Shown here: piece by piece, positions 35,205 to 43,682 of the stretch | How positions within the stretch are numbered: the stretch's first letter is position 1 | How the letters are laid out: each line of letters begins with the position of its first letter | NCBI GenBank assembly: GCA_934454115.1 | Contig: CAKSFQ010000012.1 | Span: 1-64,000, forward strand | Source: an uncultured Clostridia bacterium | GTDB lineage: Bacteria; Bacillota; Clostridia; Monoglobales; Monoglobaceae | Reading direction: 5' to 3' | DNA length: 64,000 nt | Position numbers and translations under genes: made by a program | The notes under the pieces: generated by a model | Seen by the model: the letters and a program-made list of their open reading frames with translations, nothing else | What the model was told of the DNA's origin: nothing | Database searches by the model: none

Positions 35205-37511
35205 TTATTCCCGTAAATGGTTCTGTGTGCTGCTGCCGGCGTTTGTCCCGCTGCCGGCGCTTGCGCTGCTGCCGCTGCTGCCGGAGCCGGAGGAGCTGCC
35301 TCCGGTTCCGCTCTGCCCGGAAGTGCCATGGCTGCTGCGTGCCGATGTGCCGGAGGATGCCGTTTCGCCATCGCCATCCGCATCATCGGATTTCTTTTTC
35401 GTGCTGTCCGCCTTGGTTTCCTCCGCGGAATCCTCCGCCGCTTCCGGGGTATAACCGGGGTGCGAGGAGCCGCAGTAAGCCGGGATATTATCCTTGGAAT
35501 AATAGAAGGTGTCGGAGGGACAGGAGGAGGTTGCGCGCAGACCGGTATAGGTGCAGTAGCTGACCGATACCACATCGTCCGGCTTGACAATCTCGCGCCG
35601 CTCGGTCACGGTTTTTTGTACCTGATTCATCACGCCCTTAAAGACCGGAATACACGGGTTGGCAGAAGTGGTAATCTCTTTTGGCGTATCAAAGCCGTAC
35701 CAAACGGCCGCCGCATAATTTGGCGTGTAGCCGACAAACCAGCGGTCGTTGTTCTCCGAGGTGGTACCGGTTTTTCCGGCGGTTCGTGTGCCGGAGACCG
35801 CCGCACCGCGGCCGGTGCCGCGTTCGACAACCTCTTCCAAAAGTTTGGTCATAATGTATGCGGTAGACGGCTTCATCGCCTGCTGAAAAGAGCGGTCGGA
35901 CGATACGATGATATTGCCGTCCTTATCCTTTACCTCAGTATAAGTATAGGGCTTGTGATAGATGCCGTTGTTGGCAAATGCGGCAAATGCGGCAGACATT
36001 TCGACCGTGTTTGTACCGTCGGTCAAACCGCCCAGCGCCAGCTGAGAAAGGCCGATGTCGGTGTAGATTTTACCATCCACCTCGCGGCTTTCCACCAGGG
36101 TGGTAAGCCCCAGCTTTTGGGTCAAAAAGTCATAACTGTTTTGTACGCCCATCTTGTTTAAAATCTCAACCGGGACGGTGTTTAAGGAGGACCGTACGGC
36201 CGCACGCACGTCCACCTTGCCGCGGTAGCGGAAGTCATAGTTTCGCGGTGTCCAGCCGCCGTAGGAAGTCGCCTTGTCATTATAGATAGATCCGGCGGTA
36301 ATCAGGCCGCGGTCCAGCGCCGGGGCATAAACGCCAATCGGCTTGATGGTAGAACCCGGCTGCCGCAGGCTGGTTGCGCGGTTTAAGGTCAGGCTGCCCG
36401 GCTTTTCGCCGATGCCGCCGACAATGCCGACCACCTGTCCGGTCTGCACGTCACAGATCGACATGGCCGACTGGGCGCCGCCGGACGGGAAGTTTTTGGT
36501 ATTTTCAAAATAAGTCTCTAAGATCTTTTGGATACGGGGATGATAGGTGCTGTAAATCCTGACGCCGCCGGAGTAGAGAATTTTGTTCGCCAGCGTATCG
36601 GAATATCCCTGCTTTTTCAAATCGTTTAACACATCGCGCATAACCTGATCGACAAAGTAGGAGGTGGTGCCGGACGCGGCTCTTTTTTCCGCTTCCTTTT
36701 TATTGGGATCCGCAAAGTGCAGTGTCTCCGCGACTGCGGCGTCATACTCTTCCCGGCTGATATGGCCAAGCTCTAACATCTTGGACAGCACAAGCTCCTG
36801 CCGCTCTTTGTTTTTTTCCGGATTGACAAAGGGATCGTACATGGACGGATACTGTGTGATGCCGGCAATAGAGGCGCACTCTGCCAGCGAGAGCGCTGCG
36901 GCGTCCTTGTCAAAATACTGCCGTGCGGCCGTCTGCACGCCGCTGCACCCTTGGGAGAGATAGATGCAATTTAAGTACAGTTCTAAAATCTGATCCTTAT
37001 CCATCTCTTTTTCCAGCGCCACCGCGCGGGAAATTTCGCGGATTTTCCGCGCCGGGGTTTGGTCGTCCTCCCCGGTGATGTTTTTAATCAGCTGCTGGGT
37101 GATGGTACTTCCGCCAAGAGAGGCGCCGCCGCTGCGGCGGGTTATCTTATCAAAAACCCAGGTCATAGTTGCCTTGGCGGTGCGCTTTAAATCAAAGCCG
37201 TGGTGCTCGTAAAAACGCTCGTCCTCAATGGAGACAAACGCATACCGAAGATTCTCCGGCGTGTCTTTTAAATCAACCCAAACGCGGTTTTCCTTCTGGT
37301 TCAGAGACTGTAGCTCTTTTTCCTCGCCGCTGTCGGGATCGATATAGACGATACTGGAATTCTGGCGAAGGGTCAGGCTTTCTAAATCAAGGTCATCCAC
37401 ATTGCCCCAGTATCCAAAGACTGCACCGCAAAGCAGTACGCCGAAAAGAAGCAGACCAATCAGCAGCGTAATGCTGAAAATCAGTAAAAATCTTTTTACG
37501 TAGTGTTTCAT
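35205..37511 (-). CDS. class A penicillin-binding protein (768 aa)
   Basis: A bifunctional glycosyltransferase/transpeptidase that polymerises and cross-links peptidoglycan outside the membrane. After a short cytoplasmic tail and one membrane helix (about 6-28) comes the GT51 domain with the catalytic Glu in SIEDERFYEHHGFD, GGSTITQQLIKN and EKEMDKDQILELYLN. The transpeptidase domain has the nucleophile Ser in GSTIKPIGVY, SLN and AGKTGTTSENNDRWFVG. The last 90 residues are a Ser/Gly/Thr-rich low-complexity tail, probably wall-embedded. The ATG at 37511 follows AAAGGAG. It is a single-gene unit, divergent from a small membrane protein gene. Confidence 0.95.
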   Translation of the reverse strand: MKHYVKRFLLIFSITLLIGLLLFGVLLCGAVFGYWGNVDDLDLESLTLRQNSSIVYIDPDSGEEKELQSLNQKENRVWVDLKDTPENLRYAFVSIEDERFYEHHGFDLKRTAKATMTWVFDKITRRSGGASLGGSTITQQLIKNITGEDDQTPARKIREISRAVALEKEMDKDQILELYLNCIYLSQGCSGVQTAARQYFDKDAAALSLAECASIAGITQYPSMYDPFVNPEKNKERQELVLSKMLELGHISREEYDAAVAETLHFADPNKKEAEKRAASGTTSYFVDQVMRDVLNDLKKQGYSDTLANKILYSGGVRIYSTYHPRIQKILETYFENTKNFPSGGAQSAMSICDVQTGQVVGIVGGIGEKPGSLTLNRATSLRQPGSTIKPIGVYAPALDRGLITAGSIYNDKATSYGGWTPRNYDFRYRGKVDVRAAVRSSLNTVPVEILNKMGVQNSYDFLTQKLGLTTLVESREVDGKIYTDIGLSQLALGGLTDGTNTVEMSAAFAAFANNGIYHKPYTYTEVKDKDGNIIVSSDRSFQQAMKPSTAYIMTKLLEEVVERGTGRGAAVSGTRTAGKTGTTSENNDRWFVGYTPNYAAAVWYGFDTPKEITTSANPCIPVFKGVMNQVQKTVTERREIVKPDDVVSVSYCTYTGLRATSSCPSDTFYYSKDNIPAYCGSSHPGYTPEAAEDSAEETKADSTKKKSDDADGDGETASSGTSARSSHGTSGQSGTGGSSSGSGSSGSSASAGSGTNAGSSTQNHLRE

Positions 37512-37695
37512 TTCGATTCTCCTTTGATAGTTACGAACGTTTTTGCAGCAGTTTATCATCGTTTTTCGCAGTGTGTCGCCGACACTCCCTATCAGTATAC
37601 CACAAAGATACGTATAAAAAGCGTTTTCTTCGTTAATAATAGATTAAAATCGTGTTACAAATTGTTAAAATATACAATATATAGGGGGAGTTATT

Positions 37696-38079
37696 ATGGC
37701 ACGACGCTTTTTTAAAAGCATAACCCTGGGGATTATCGTTTTTGCAGCGGCGGTTTTGGTGGGATATTTGTCCTATGTGGTTACCTATCGGTATCAAATG
37801 CAGCGTGTCAACGAGGCGGTCATACCGCACGCGGCGGATATGGCCGAGGCCGCACCGGCAAGCGGAAAGCAGAGCGTCACGGTGGACTATTATCTGGCGC
37901 GCCTGGAAAACCGCGACATCGCCGTTTATATGGTATCGGACGGACAGGAAACCTTTTTGTACCGGCTGGGCGTCTATACGGCCAATCTTCCGGCAGAGGA
38001 TCTGCTCCGGCTGAAAGAGGGCGTGGTTCTGCGCACCAGGCAGGACCTGGCATCGTTTGAAGAGGACTACACGAGCTAG
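37696..38079 (+). CDS. small membrane-anchored protein, BofC C-terminal-like (127 aa)
   Basis: One N-terminal membrane helix (about 9-30) is followed by a charged linker and a 65-residue domain with YYLARLENRDIAVYMV, FLYRLGVYTANLPAEDLLRLKEG and an end in DYTS. This pattern is shared by clostridial proteins likened to the BofC C-terminal domain; BofC itself takes part in sporulation control in Bacillus. The role here is unknown. AGGGGGAG precedes the ATG. The TAG stop lies in the CTAG that forms the left border of the composite repeat, so the final residues sit exactly at the insertion point. Confidence 0.6.
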   Translation: MARRFFKSITLGIIVFAAAVLVGYLSYVVTYRYQMQRVNEAVIPHAADMAEAAPASGKQSVTVDYYLARLENRDIAVYMVSDGQETFLYRLGVYTANLPAEDLLRLKEGVVLRTRQDLASFEEDYTS

Positions 38080-38156
38080 GCGCACGGGAGTCGAACCCAA
38101 TATGCCCTGTGATTGAAAAATCACAATCTTTTTGTATCGTTGTCTTAGCTGGGCGT

Positions 38157-38431
38157 TAGCCGAAAGGGAGCAATCCGAACCCGCCTGAAAAGGCGAAATT
38201 TCGGCATCTTTCGGCTTGTCATCTTTGCAAGGCGCCGAGCCTTGCTGCATCTTCCGCACCAAAATCTGCTCAAAATTGAATCCTTTTCAGGTCGTAGAAT
38301 TTTGAGAGAGCGGATTTTTGGTTGCGCAAGGCAAAAACGGAGGTAATCCTAACGGATTGCCGAGTATTGGGCGCAACGAAAGCGGAAATCCGCCTCTCAA
38401 AATCGGAGTTCGGATTGCTCCCTTTCGGCTA
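38157..38431 (+). mobile_element. 275-bp inverted-repeat element, copy 3 (perfect ends)
   Basis: The left end TAGCCGAAAGGGAGCAATCC plus GAAC and its exact reverse complement at the right give a perfect 24-bp terminal inverted repeat. The first and last bases are TA, as expected for elements that insert at TA. The interior has the hairpin GGTAATCCTAACGGATTGCC. No open frame of any length fits a transposase, so it is a MITE-like, non-autonomous unit. It is nested between the two arms of the composite. Confidence 0.8.
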
Positions 38432-38491
38432 GCCTTGCTTCGTCCGCCGAAAACAAAAATATTATCATTTTTTTGCACACAGGGTCGGAGA

Positions 38492-38598
38492 GTTTAAACA
38501 GAGCAAATTTTTGTAAAATACAAGGAAAAAGCGCAGTGAATACCGACGTATTGACGAGCATTTTTACGCAGTATTTTCACAAATTTGCCTGCTTAAAC
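38492..38598. repeat. inner inverted-repeat element, copy 2
   Basis: GTTTAAACAGAGCAAATTTT at the left and AAATTTGCCTGCTTAAAC at the right are imperfect inverted ends. It aligns over its full length with 55-161 (same CGTATT.ACGAG core). Confidence 0.7.
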
Positions 38599-38636
38599 CA
38601 TATTGTGTTCGTCTCCCGTGTGCCTAGCCCTCTCCT

Positions 38637-39581
38637 TTATTTTGGCGGAAGCTGATGACTTCGCACCGGGACGGGATCCATATGAATCACGATGTCAACA
38701 CCCAGTGCGGCCAGAATTCCCTTTTCAATACAGTCGATAATATCGTGACAGGCAATCAGGGTCAGGTGATCCGGCACCTCGGCATGGGCAGAGGCAATGA
38801 TGCGGCCGGGACCGTAATCGTGCACCATCAGATCGTGCATACCGAGGACGTTGGGGTTTCCCAGAATCATGGATTCGATCTGTTTTTGCAAGCCTTCGGC
38901 CGGCTTTTGGCCGAGCAGCCGGTCAATGGTATCCTTTGCCACACTGTATCCTGTATAGAGCACCAGACAGGAAACCGCCAGACCGACAATGCCGTCAAGC
39001 GGAAAAGGACAAATCGGCGCAAGCAGCGCGCAAAGCAAAACGGCGCCGGTGGCGGCCACATCGTTTAAGCTGTCCTTTGCGGCGGCAAATAAGAGCTTTG
39101 AATCAATGGCGCTCCCCAAATAGCGGTTATAGGAAAACATCCAGAGTTTTAGCAGGACGGAAAACGCCAAAAAAAGCATCGGCAAAAGGCCGAGCGCAAC
39201 CGGTGACGGATGCAAAATCTGTCCGACACCGCGCAAAAACAGCTGCAGGCCGACAAAGATAATAAAAAAGGCGACAATCAGCGCGGCAATATATTCTCCC
39301 CGGCCGTGGCCATAGGGGTGCCCTTCGTCGGCGCCGCGGCCGCTCAGCTTTGCGCCGAGCAGAGCAACCACCGAGGCGGCCATGTCCGAGAGGTTATTAA
39401 AGGCGTCCGAAATAACGGCGATGCTATGCAGCAGCACGCCGGCAATGAGCTTGATGAAAAAGAGCAGGGCGTTACATATAATACCGAGTACGCCGGCCAA
39501 AACGCCATAGCTTTTTCGCACGGCCGGATCCTGCACCTGCGTATAATGCGGAATGGTCTTTTGAAGAATCCATCGAATCAA
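38637..39581 (-). CDS. cation diffusion facilitator (CDF) metal transporter (314 aa)
   Basis: CDF proteins export divalent metals such as Zn2+, Mn2+ or Fe2+ in exchange for protons. Six membrane helices with the metal-site motif HSIAVISDAFNNLSD (helix 2) and DSLNDVAAT (helix 5), plus HPYGHGRGEY, identify the family; a C-terminal cytoplasmic domain with VHDYGPGRIIASAHAEV follows. The substrate cannot be told by eye. I prefer the TTG at 39581 (MIRWILQK) because GGGGGAGG lies just upstream; a TTG eight codons earlier lies before that site. Its stop codon is ten bases from the composite repeat. Confidence 0.9.
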   Translation of the reverse strand: MIRWILQKTIPHYTQVQDPAVRKSYGVLAGVLGIICNALLFFIKLIAGVLLHSIAVISDAFNNLSDMAASVVALLGAKLSGRGADEGHPYGHGRGEYIAALIVAFFIIFVGLQLFLRGVGQILHPSPVALGLLPMLFLAFSVLLKLWMFSYNRYLGSAIDSKLLFAAAKDSLNDVAATGAVLLCALLAPICPFPLDGIVGLAVSCLVLYTGYSVAKDTIDRLLGQKPAEGLQKQIESMILGNPNVLGMHDLMVHDYGPGRIIASAHAEVPDHLTLIACHDIIDCIEKGILAALGVDIVIHMDPVPVRSHQLPPK

Positions 39582-39620
39582 AGAAAACGCCTCCCCCAAA
39601 AACAAAAGAAAATTGCTGCG

Positions 39621-40733
39621 TCAGAAATTAATCATGCGGCAGCGATAACGCACATTTAGGACCAGACCCATGGCCAGCATAGTCGTAATCATCGAAGAGC
39701 CGCCGTAACTGTAAAAGGGCAGGGTAATGCCCGTAACCGGGAATAGACCGATGCACATACCAATGTTTTCAAACACCTGAAAAATCAGCATTGCAGCAAC
39801 CCCGATACAAATGTGGCTGCCAAGCGGGTTTCGGGCGCCCTGACCGATAGAAATACACCGAAAAATCAAAAGGGTCAAAAGCAGAATCACAAGGATGCCG
39901 CCCAGCATGCCCAGTTCCTCGCAGACGGCGGCGTAAATAAAGTCGGTATGCCGCTCCGGCAGCAGATTGTTGACCTGGCTGGAGCCCTTATAAAGGCCGG
40001 TGCCGAAAAAACGCCCCGAACCGACGGCAATTTTAGACTGGATGACGTGATAGCCGCTGCCGCTGGGATCCCGTTCCGGCCAAAAGGCGCTGATAATCCG
40101 GTTTTTTTGGTAATCCTGGAGAATAAAGAACCAGGCGAGCGGACAGATGGCAGCCAGTGCGCCGATGCCGCCGAAAACATACTTTAAGCTAAGGTTTGCA
40201 GTAAAGAGCATAACCAGCGCGATGCCGATAAAGACCGCCGCCGTACCAAAGTCCGGCTGCAAAAGAATCAGCACGCAAAAAATGCCGAGATGCAGAAGCA
40301 GAGACAGAACGACCTTCGGGCGGTTTAAGTCGTCCTCATGATCCGAAAGCTGCTTGGAAAAGGAGATGATAAAGAAGATCTTAACCAATTCGGACGGCTG
40401 AAGATTGATCGGCCCGAAGGCAAACCAGCTTCTGGCGCCGCCGCGCACCGAACCGATGCCCGGAATCAGAACAAGCGCCAAAAGCAGCACGCCGGCGATG
40501 TACAGATAACGCGAAATCCGGCCGAGGTATTCATAATCTAGAATCATCAGCGCGACCACGCCGCAAACGCCCAACAAAAAGGCCGCAGCCTGAATCAGGA
40601 CATAGTGCGCCCCGCCTGCGCTGGAGATCATGACCATGCCAAACAGAGCGTTGAGCAAAATCAGGATCACGAAGGGTAAATCTAGGTTGCGCCAAAGGGT
40701 GCGCAGCCGATAGGATGATTGAAACATAGTCAT
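39621..40733 (-). CDS. rodA: RodA/FtsW/SpoVE-family peptidoglycan polymerase (370 aa)
   Basis: A SEDS glycosyltransferase that polymerises lipid II with a partner class B PBP. About ten helices; family marks are SVRGGARSWFAFGPINLQPSELVKI, the FGTGLYKGSSQVNNLLPERHTDFIYA loop (in part) and the PVTGITLPFYSYGGSSMI end. The VNNLLPERHTDFIYAAVCEE pattern and lack of a division cluster point to the RodA (elongation) branch over FtsW. The ATG at 40733 follows CGGGAG. It is last in a run of envelope genes with the methyltransferase and mltG upstream. Confidence 0.9.
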   Translation of the reverse strand: MTMFQSSYRLRTLWRNLDLPFVILILLNALFGMVMISSAGGAHYVLIQAAAFLLGVCGVVALMILDYEYLGRISRYLYIAGVLLLALVLIPGIGSVRGGARSWFAFGPINLQPSELVKIFFIISFSKQLSDHEDDLNRPKVVLSLLLHLGIFCVLILLQPDFGTAAVFIGIALVMLFTANLSLKYVFGGIGALAAICPLAWFFILQDYQKNRIISAFWPERDPSGSGYHVIQSKIAVGSGRFFGTGLYKGSSQVNNLLPERHTDFIYAAVCEELGMLGGILVILLLTLLIFRCISIGQGARNPLGSHICIGVAAMLIFQVFENIGMCIGLFPVTGITLPFYSYGGSSMITTMLAMGLVLNVRYRCRMINF

Positions 40734-40747
40734 ATTCTCCCGTTTTC

Positions 40748-40779
40748 TTTCGGTGATGCGGGATACCGCATCACCGAAA
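40748..40779. repeat. perfect 14-bp hairpin between trmR-like gene and rodA
   Basis: TTTCGGTGATGCGG / CCGCATCACCGAAA with loop GATA fills the gap between the two genes on the minus strand. No T-tail follows on that strand, so it is more likely a processing or stability element than a full terminator. Confidence 0.6.
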
Positions 40780-41424
40780 TTACTTTTTGATACTGAGCGC
40801 CACACCGTCTCCGAGCGGAAGCACGGAGGTCATGAGTTCTTCGGATGCGGAAAGCATGGAAAGGTATGCGCGCAGCCGTTTGACAATGGTAATCTTGCGC
40901 CGCTGCACCAGTTCGTCGGTGGCGGTCATGCCTTTGTACAGGACATTGTCCGAGACCAAAAGCCCTCCCGGTTTTAGCATACGCAGCACGTGAGAAAAAA
41001 ATTCCGGATACTGCGCCTTGGCGGCGTCCATAAAAATCATGTCATAGCTGCCCTGCATGGCCGGAAGCAGCTCTTTGGCATCGCCCAGGTGCAGGGTAAT
41101 CACGCTGTCAAGGCCGGCCTTTTTAAAATTTTGCTGCGCAACCCTTGCCGCGTCGGCAGAAATCTCGATGGTGTCAATCCGGCGGGCGCCGGCCCTTGCC
41201 ATGCCGATGGCAGAATAACCAATGGCGCAGCCGACCTCTAAAATACGTTCCGCACGGCTGAGCGAGACCAAAAGCTCTAAAAGCCGCATGGTTTCCGGCT
41301 GTGAAATCGGAACGCTGTAAGCCGCGGCGTATGCTTCCATTTCGCCCATGATGCCGCCGCGCTTTGGCAAAAGGCCGCGCAGATAGCGGATGATATATTC
41401 ATAATTGATGCTGTCGTCGATCAT
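40780..41424 (-). CDS. trmR: O-methyltransferase, TrmR/YrrM-like (214 aa)
   Basis: A class I SAM-dependent methyltransferase. SAM-binding motif I is RILEVGCAIGYSAIGMA, the acidic loop is DTIEISADAA, and YDMIFMDAAKAQYPEF plus LLVSDNVLYKG are the catechol-type O-methyltransferase blocks with the metal-binding Asp. In Bacillus, YrrM (TrmR) methylates 5-hydroxyuridine at tRNA position 34, and it sits next to mltG (yrrL) as here; the same gene order supports that role. The ATG at 41424 follows AAAGGAG. Confidence 0.85.
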   Translation of the reverse strand: MIDDSINYEYIIRYLRGLLPKRGGIMGEMEAYAAAYSVPISQPETMRLLELLVSLSRAERILEVGCAIGYSAIGMARAGARRIDTIEISADAARVAQQNFKKAGLDSVITLHLGDAKELLPAMQGSYDMIFMDAAKAQYPEFFSHVLRMLKPGGLLVSDNVLYKGMTATDELVQRRKITIVKRLRAYLSMLSASEELMTSVLPLGDGVALSIKK

Positions 41425-41471
41425 CGGTGGTCTCCTTTCGCCGAAAAGCGCAATACGCCTGATTTTTGCGG

Positions 41472-42497
41472 TCAACGCCCCTGCGTCTGCTGAATTTTTT
41501 GGTTGTGTTCTTCAAAGGTTTTGGAGAACAGGTTGCCGCTGCCGTCCGCCTTTGCCACAAAGTACAGATAATCTGTCGCAGCAGGGTTTAGCGCCGCCTG
41601 AATCGAGGAAAGCCCGGGCGATGCAATCGGCCCGACGGGCAACCCCGAATTGCGGTAGGTGTTATACGGCGAATCGATCGCGGTATCGGCATTGGATAAA
41701 ATCGTTTTCCGTTCCTTTAAAATATACTGCACCGTGGCACAGGATTCCAATTTCATGCCCTGTGCCAGACGGTTGACAAAGACCGATGCAACCAGCGGAC
41801 GCTCCTCGTCGTTGGCGGCCTCCCGTTCGACGATTGAGGAGAGCGTGATAATCTGATCGAGAGAACGGTCGGTCTGTGCGGCCTCATAAACAGGCAGTAC
41901 GCGGTCGGCAAAGTTTTTGAGCATACGGTCTAAGATCTGATGCTCGCTCTCTTCGCAGGAAAACTGGTAGGTGTCCGGGTACAGATAACCCTCCAGTCGG
42001 TTTTCGCGCTGCGGAATCTCACGAACAAAGGCATAGTCAAAGGCGCCGTTTGCGATCTCGTTCTCCCATACGCTGCGATCGCCCAGTCCCTTCTCTACCA
42101 GAAGATCGACAATCTGGCGCAGCTCATATCCCTCCGGAATGGTAATGCGGACAGCGTCCTCCACGTCCGGTGTGCTGCAAAGACGATCCAGCAGGGTACC
42201 GTAGTCCATCGATGGATTCAGCGTATGCCGTCCCTTTTGATAAACGGGTGCGCCGTGCATACGGACGTAGAGCTTAAAAATCCATGGATGGCGAATCAGG
42301 CCGCGGTTTTTCAGGATTACGGCGACACGGTTGGTACCGGCGCCCTCCGGGACGGTGATGACGTAGTTTTTATCCGGCGCGCCCGACCCGCGGATGTCGC
42401 GGATGGCAACCACGGAGAAAGCGCCTGCAAGAAGCAGTACAAACGCCAAGAGGAGCAGTGCGATCCTGCCGCCGTGTTTTTTCTTTCGTGTTTTCAT
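41472..42497 (-). CDS. mltG: endolytic murein transglycosylase MltG (341 aa)
   Basis: MltG cuts nascent glycan strands at the membrane and sets their length. One N-terminal membrane helix (about 13-33), a LysM-like region (VPEGAGTNRVAVIL ... IPEGYELRQIVDLL) and the YceG domain with the catalytic Glu in SSIVEREAANDEERP and the NTYRNSGLPVGPIASPGLSS block are seen. The ATG at 42497 follows GAGGGAAC. It lies 47 bp upstream of the trmR-like gene, the order known from Bacillus. Confidence 0.94.
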   Translation of the reverse strand: MKTRKKKHGGRIALLLLAFVLLLAGAFSVVAIRDIRGSGAPDKNYVITVPEGAGTNRVAVILKNRGLIRHPWIFKLYVRMHGAPVYQKGRHTLNPSMDYGTLLDRLCSTPDVEDAVRITIPEGYELRQIVDLLVEKGLGDRSVWENEIANGAFDYAFVREIPQRENRLEGYLYPDTYQFSCEESEHQILDRMLKNFADRVLPVYEAAQTDRSLDQIITLSSIVEREAANDEERPLVASVFVNRLAQGMKLESCATVQYILKERKTILSNADTAIDSPYNTYRNSGLPVGPIASPGLSSIQAALNPAATDYLYFVAKADGSGNLFSKTFEEHNQKIQQTQGR

Positions 42498-42514
42498 GGT
42501 TGTTCCCTCATTTA

Positions 42515-43423
42515 TTATTGTAAAATCAAAACCCCGATCGTGCATAAGACACACAGCACAATCGGTAAATTTATTACACTCTGCCCCAAAAGGTCGGCCG
42601 TCCGCATTTTGTGTACGACTGCCGGACGGGTGGTCATTTTGGTGAAAAAGACGGCAGACAAAACCAACGCCAAAATTCCGAAAAAGAATAAAAGCAGGGT
42701 AGCGGCCGGGTCGTCCATCAGGGCGCTGTTAAAATAGGAAAGCAGCAGCGCCGTGACATTGTTCGTCAAATGAAACGCCATACACGCATACAGGGATTCG
42801 CTGCGGCGCAGGATATACAGACAGGAAAACCCCAAAAACAGGTATCCCAAAAACCCGGTCGCGCTGCCGTGCAGAAACGCAAAAATTACCGTGGTAAAAA
42901 TCGCGGCAGCCTTGGTGTTAAACTCTTTCATCACGCCATAGACGATGCCGCGGAACAGGTATTCCTCACAGACGGCCGGAATCAGAGCAATCACAAAAAG
43001 GGAGGCGATCAGCTCGATAGGCGTGGACAAAATCACGGCGTCCTGGGCGGACAGAAACAGGTTGAGCGGCAGATTGCAAAGAATCATGGCAAACTGGCAG
43101 CCGATGCCGCCAAGCAGGATCGGAAGCCAAAGTATCTTGCGGCAGCCGCTAAGACCCAGGCGGCATCTTGCCTCCCTGCGGCCGAGCAGCCGGTTACTGC
43201 GCGTGTAAATGCTGAGCGGCAGCAGATAGGCAAACAGCTCAATTAGCAAAATCTGCAGATAAGGCGGCGGTGGTGCGGCAAGAAAACTGGAAAGCAGCGA
43301 CATAAAGGCGGTGACGGCCGTTGCCGCGGCAGCGATAAAGAACAGCATCCAGCGAATGCTGCGCAGCCGACGTTTGCCCTCTCTATAGGATTGCCGCATA
43401 TCCGGTGTGGTCTCTTGGTTCAT
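42515..43423 (-). CDS. CPBP-family intramembrane metalloprotease (302 aa)
   Basis: A membrane protein of about eight helices with the CPBP (CAAX protease/Abi) motifs: EEYLFRG for the glutamates and Arg, FAFLHGS for the first His, and FHLTNN for the second. Family members process prenylated or other membrane proteins, or protect against bacteriocins; the substrate is unknown. It lies 17 bp upstream of mltG in the same direction, so it is likely the first gene of an envelope operon. Confidence 0.88.
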   Translation of the reverse strand: MNQETTPDMRQSYREGKRRLRSIRWMLFFIAAAATAVTAFMSLLSSFLAAPPPPYLQILLIELFAYLLPLSIYTRSNRLLGRREARCRLGLSGCRKILWLPILLGGIGCQFAMILCNLPLNLFLSAQDAVILSTPIELIASLFVIALIPAVCEEYLFRGIVYGVMKEFNTKAAAIFTTVIFAFLHGSATGFLGYLFLGFSCLYILRRSESLYACMAFHLTNNVTALLLSYFNSALMDDPAATLLLFFFGILALVLSAVFFTKMTTRPAVVHKMRTADLLGQSVINLPIVLCVLCTIGVLILQ

Positions 43424-43682
43424 AACAATATCCTTCTTTTCTTTTTATGTCTGGTTATGGCGGGACGAAGGAAATCCATCCGGGATCGCATAAATAAGGA
43501 AAAATCGCCATCCAATGCCGGCGCGTAAAGGGTCCTCCTTCGCCGAAATAACAAAACGTCGGTACTGCATAAACAGACCAACGTTTCTTAAAGTACAAGA
43601 CCAGGGTGATCCGTCAGAAAATATACGGACAAACCAAAACACACGGATCGGCTGGGGTCTGACGTCCGGACGAAAGGGAAGG
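43424..43682. other. intergenic region between recJ and the CPBP gene
   Basis: About 260 bp with no supported gene. A GGAGG is present on the minus strand near 43531-43535 but is not followed by a credible frame. No promoter of good quality was recognised. Confidence 0.4.

Larger units (their letters stand above)
38076..38627. mobile_element. composite repeat element with T-arm-like outer inverted repeats
   Basis: The two outer ends are inverted: CTAGGCGCACGGGAGTCGAA at the left, and at the right TTCGTCTCCCGTGTGCCTAG, continuing inward as CAATATG on both sides. CTAG at each border suggests insertion at TA or CTAG. The left arm contains a perfect hairpin (TGTGATT GAAA AATCACA). A 275-bp element is nested at 38157-38431 and a 107-bp one at 38492-38598. 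The outer end reads GGGTTCGACTCCCGTGCGCC on the minus strand, like a tRNA T-arm and acceptor end, but the rest of a tRNA is absent. No protein is coded. Confidence 0.65.

Noticed and set aside
38079..38110. tRNA gene suggested by the T-arm-like sequence
   Set aside because: Only a T-arm and a possible acceptor end are present. No D-arm, anticodon arm or matching 5' acceptor strand could be placed within 60-100 bases, at this site or at 165-189 or 59275.
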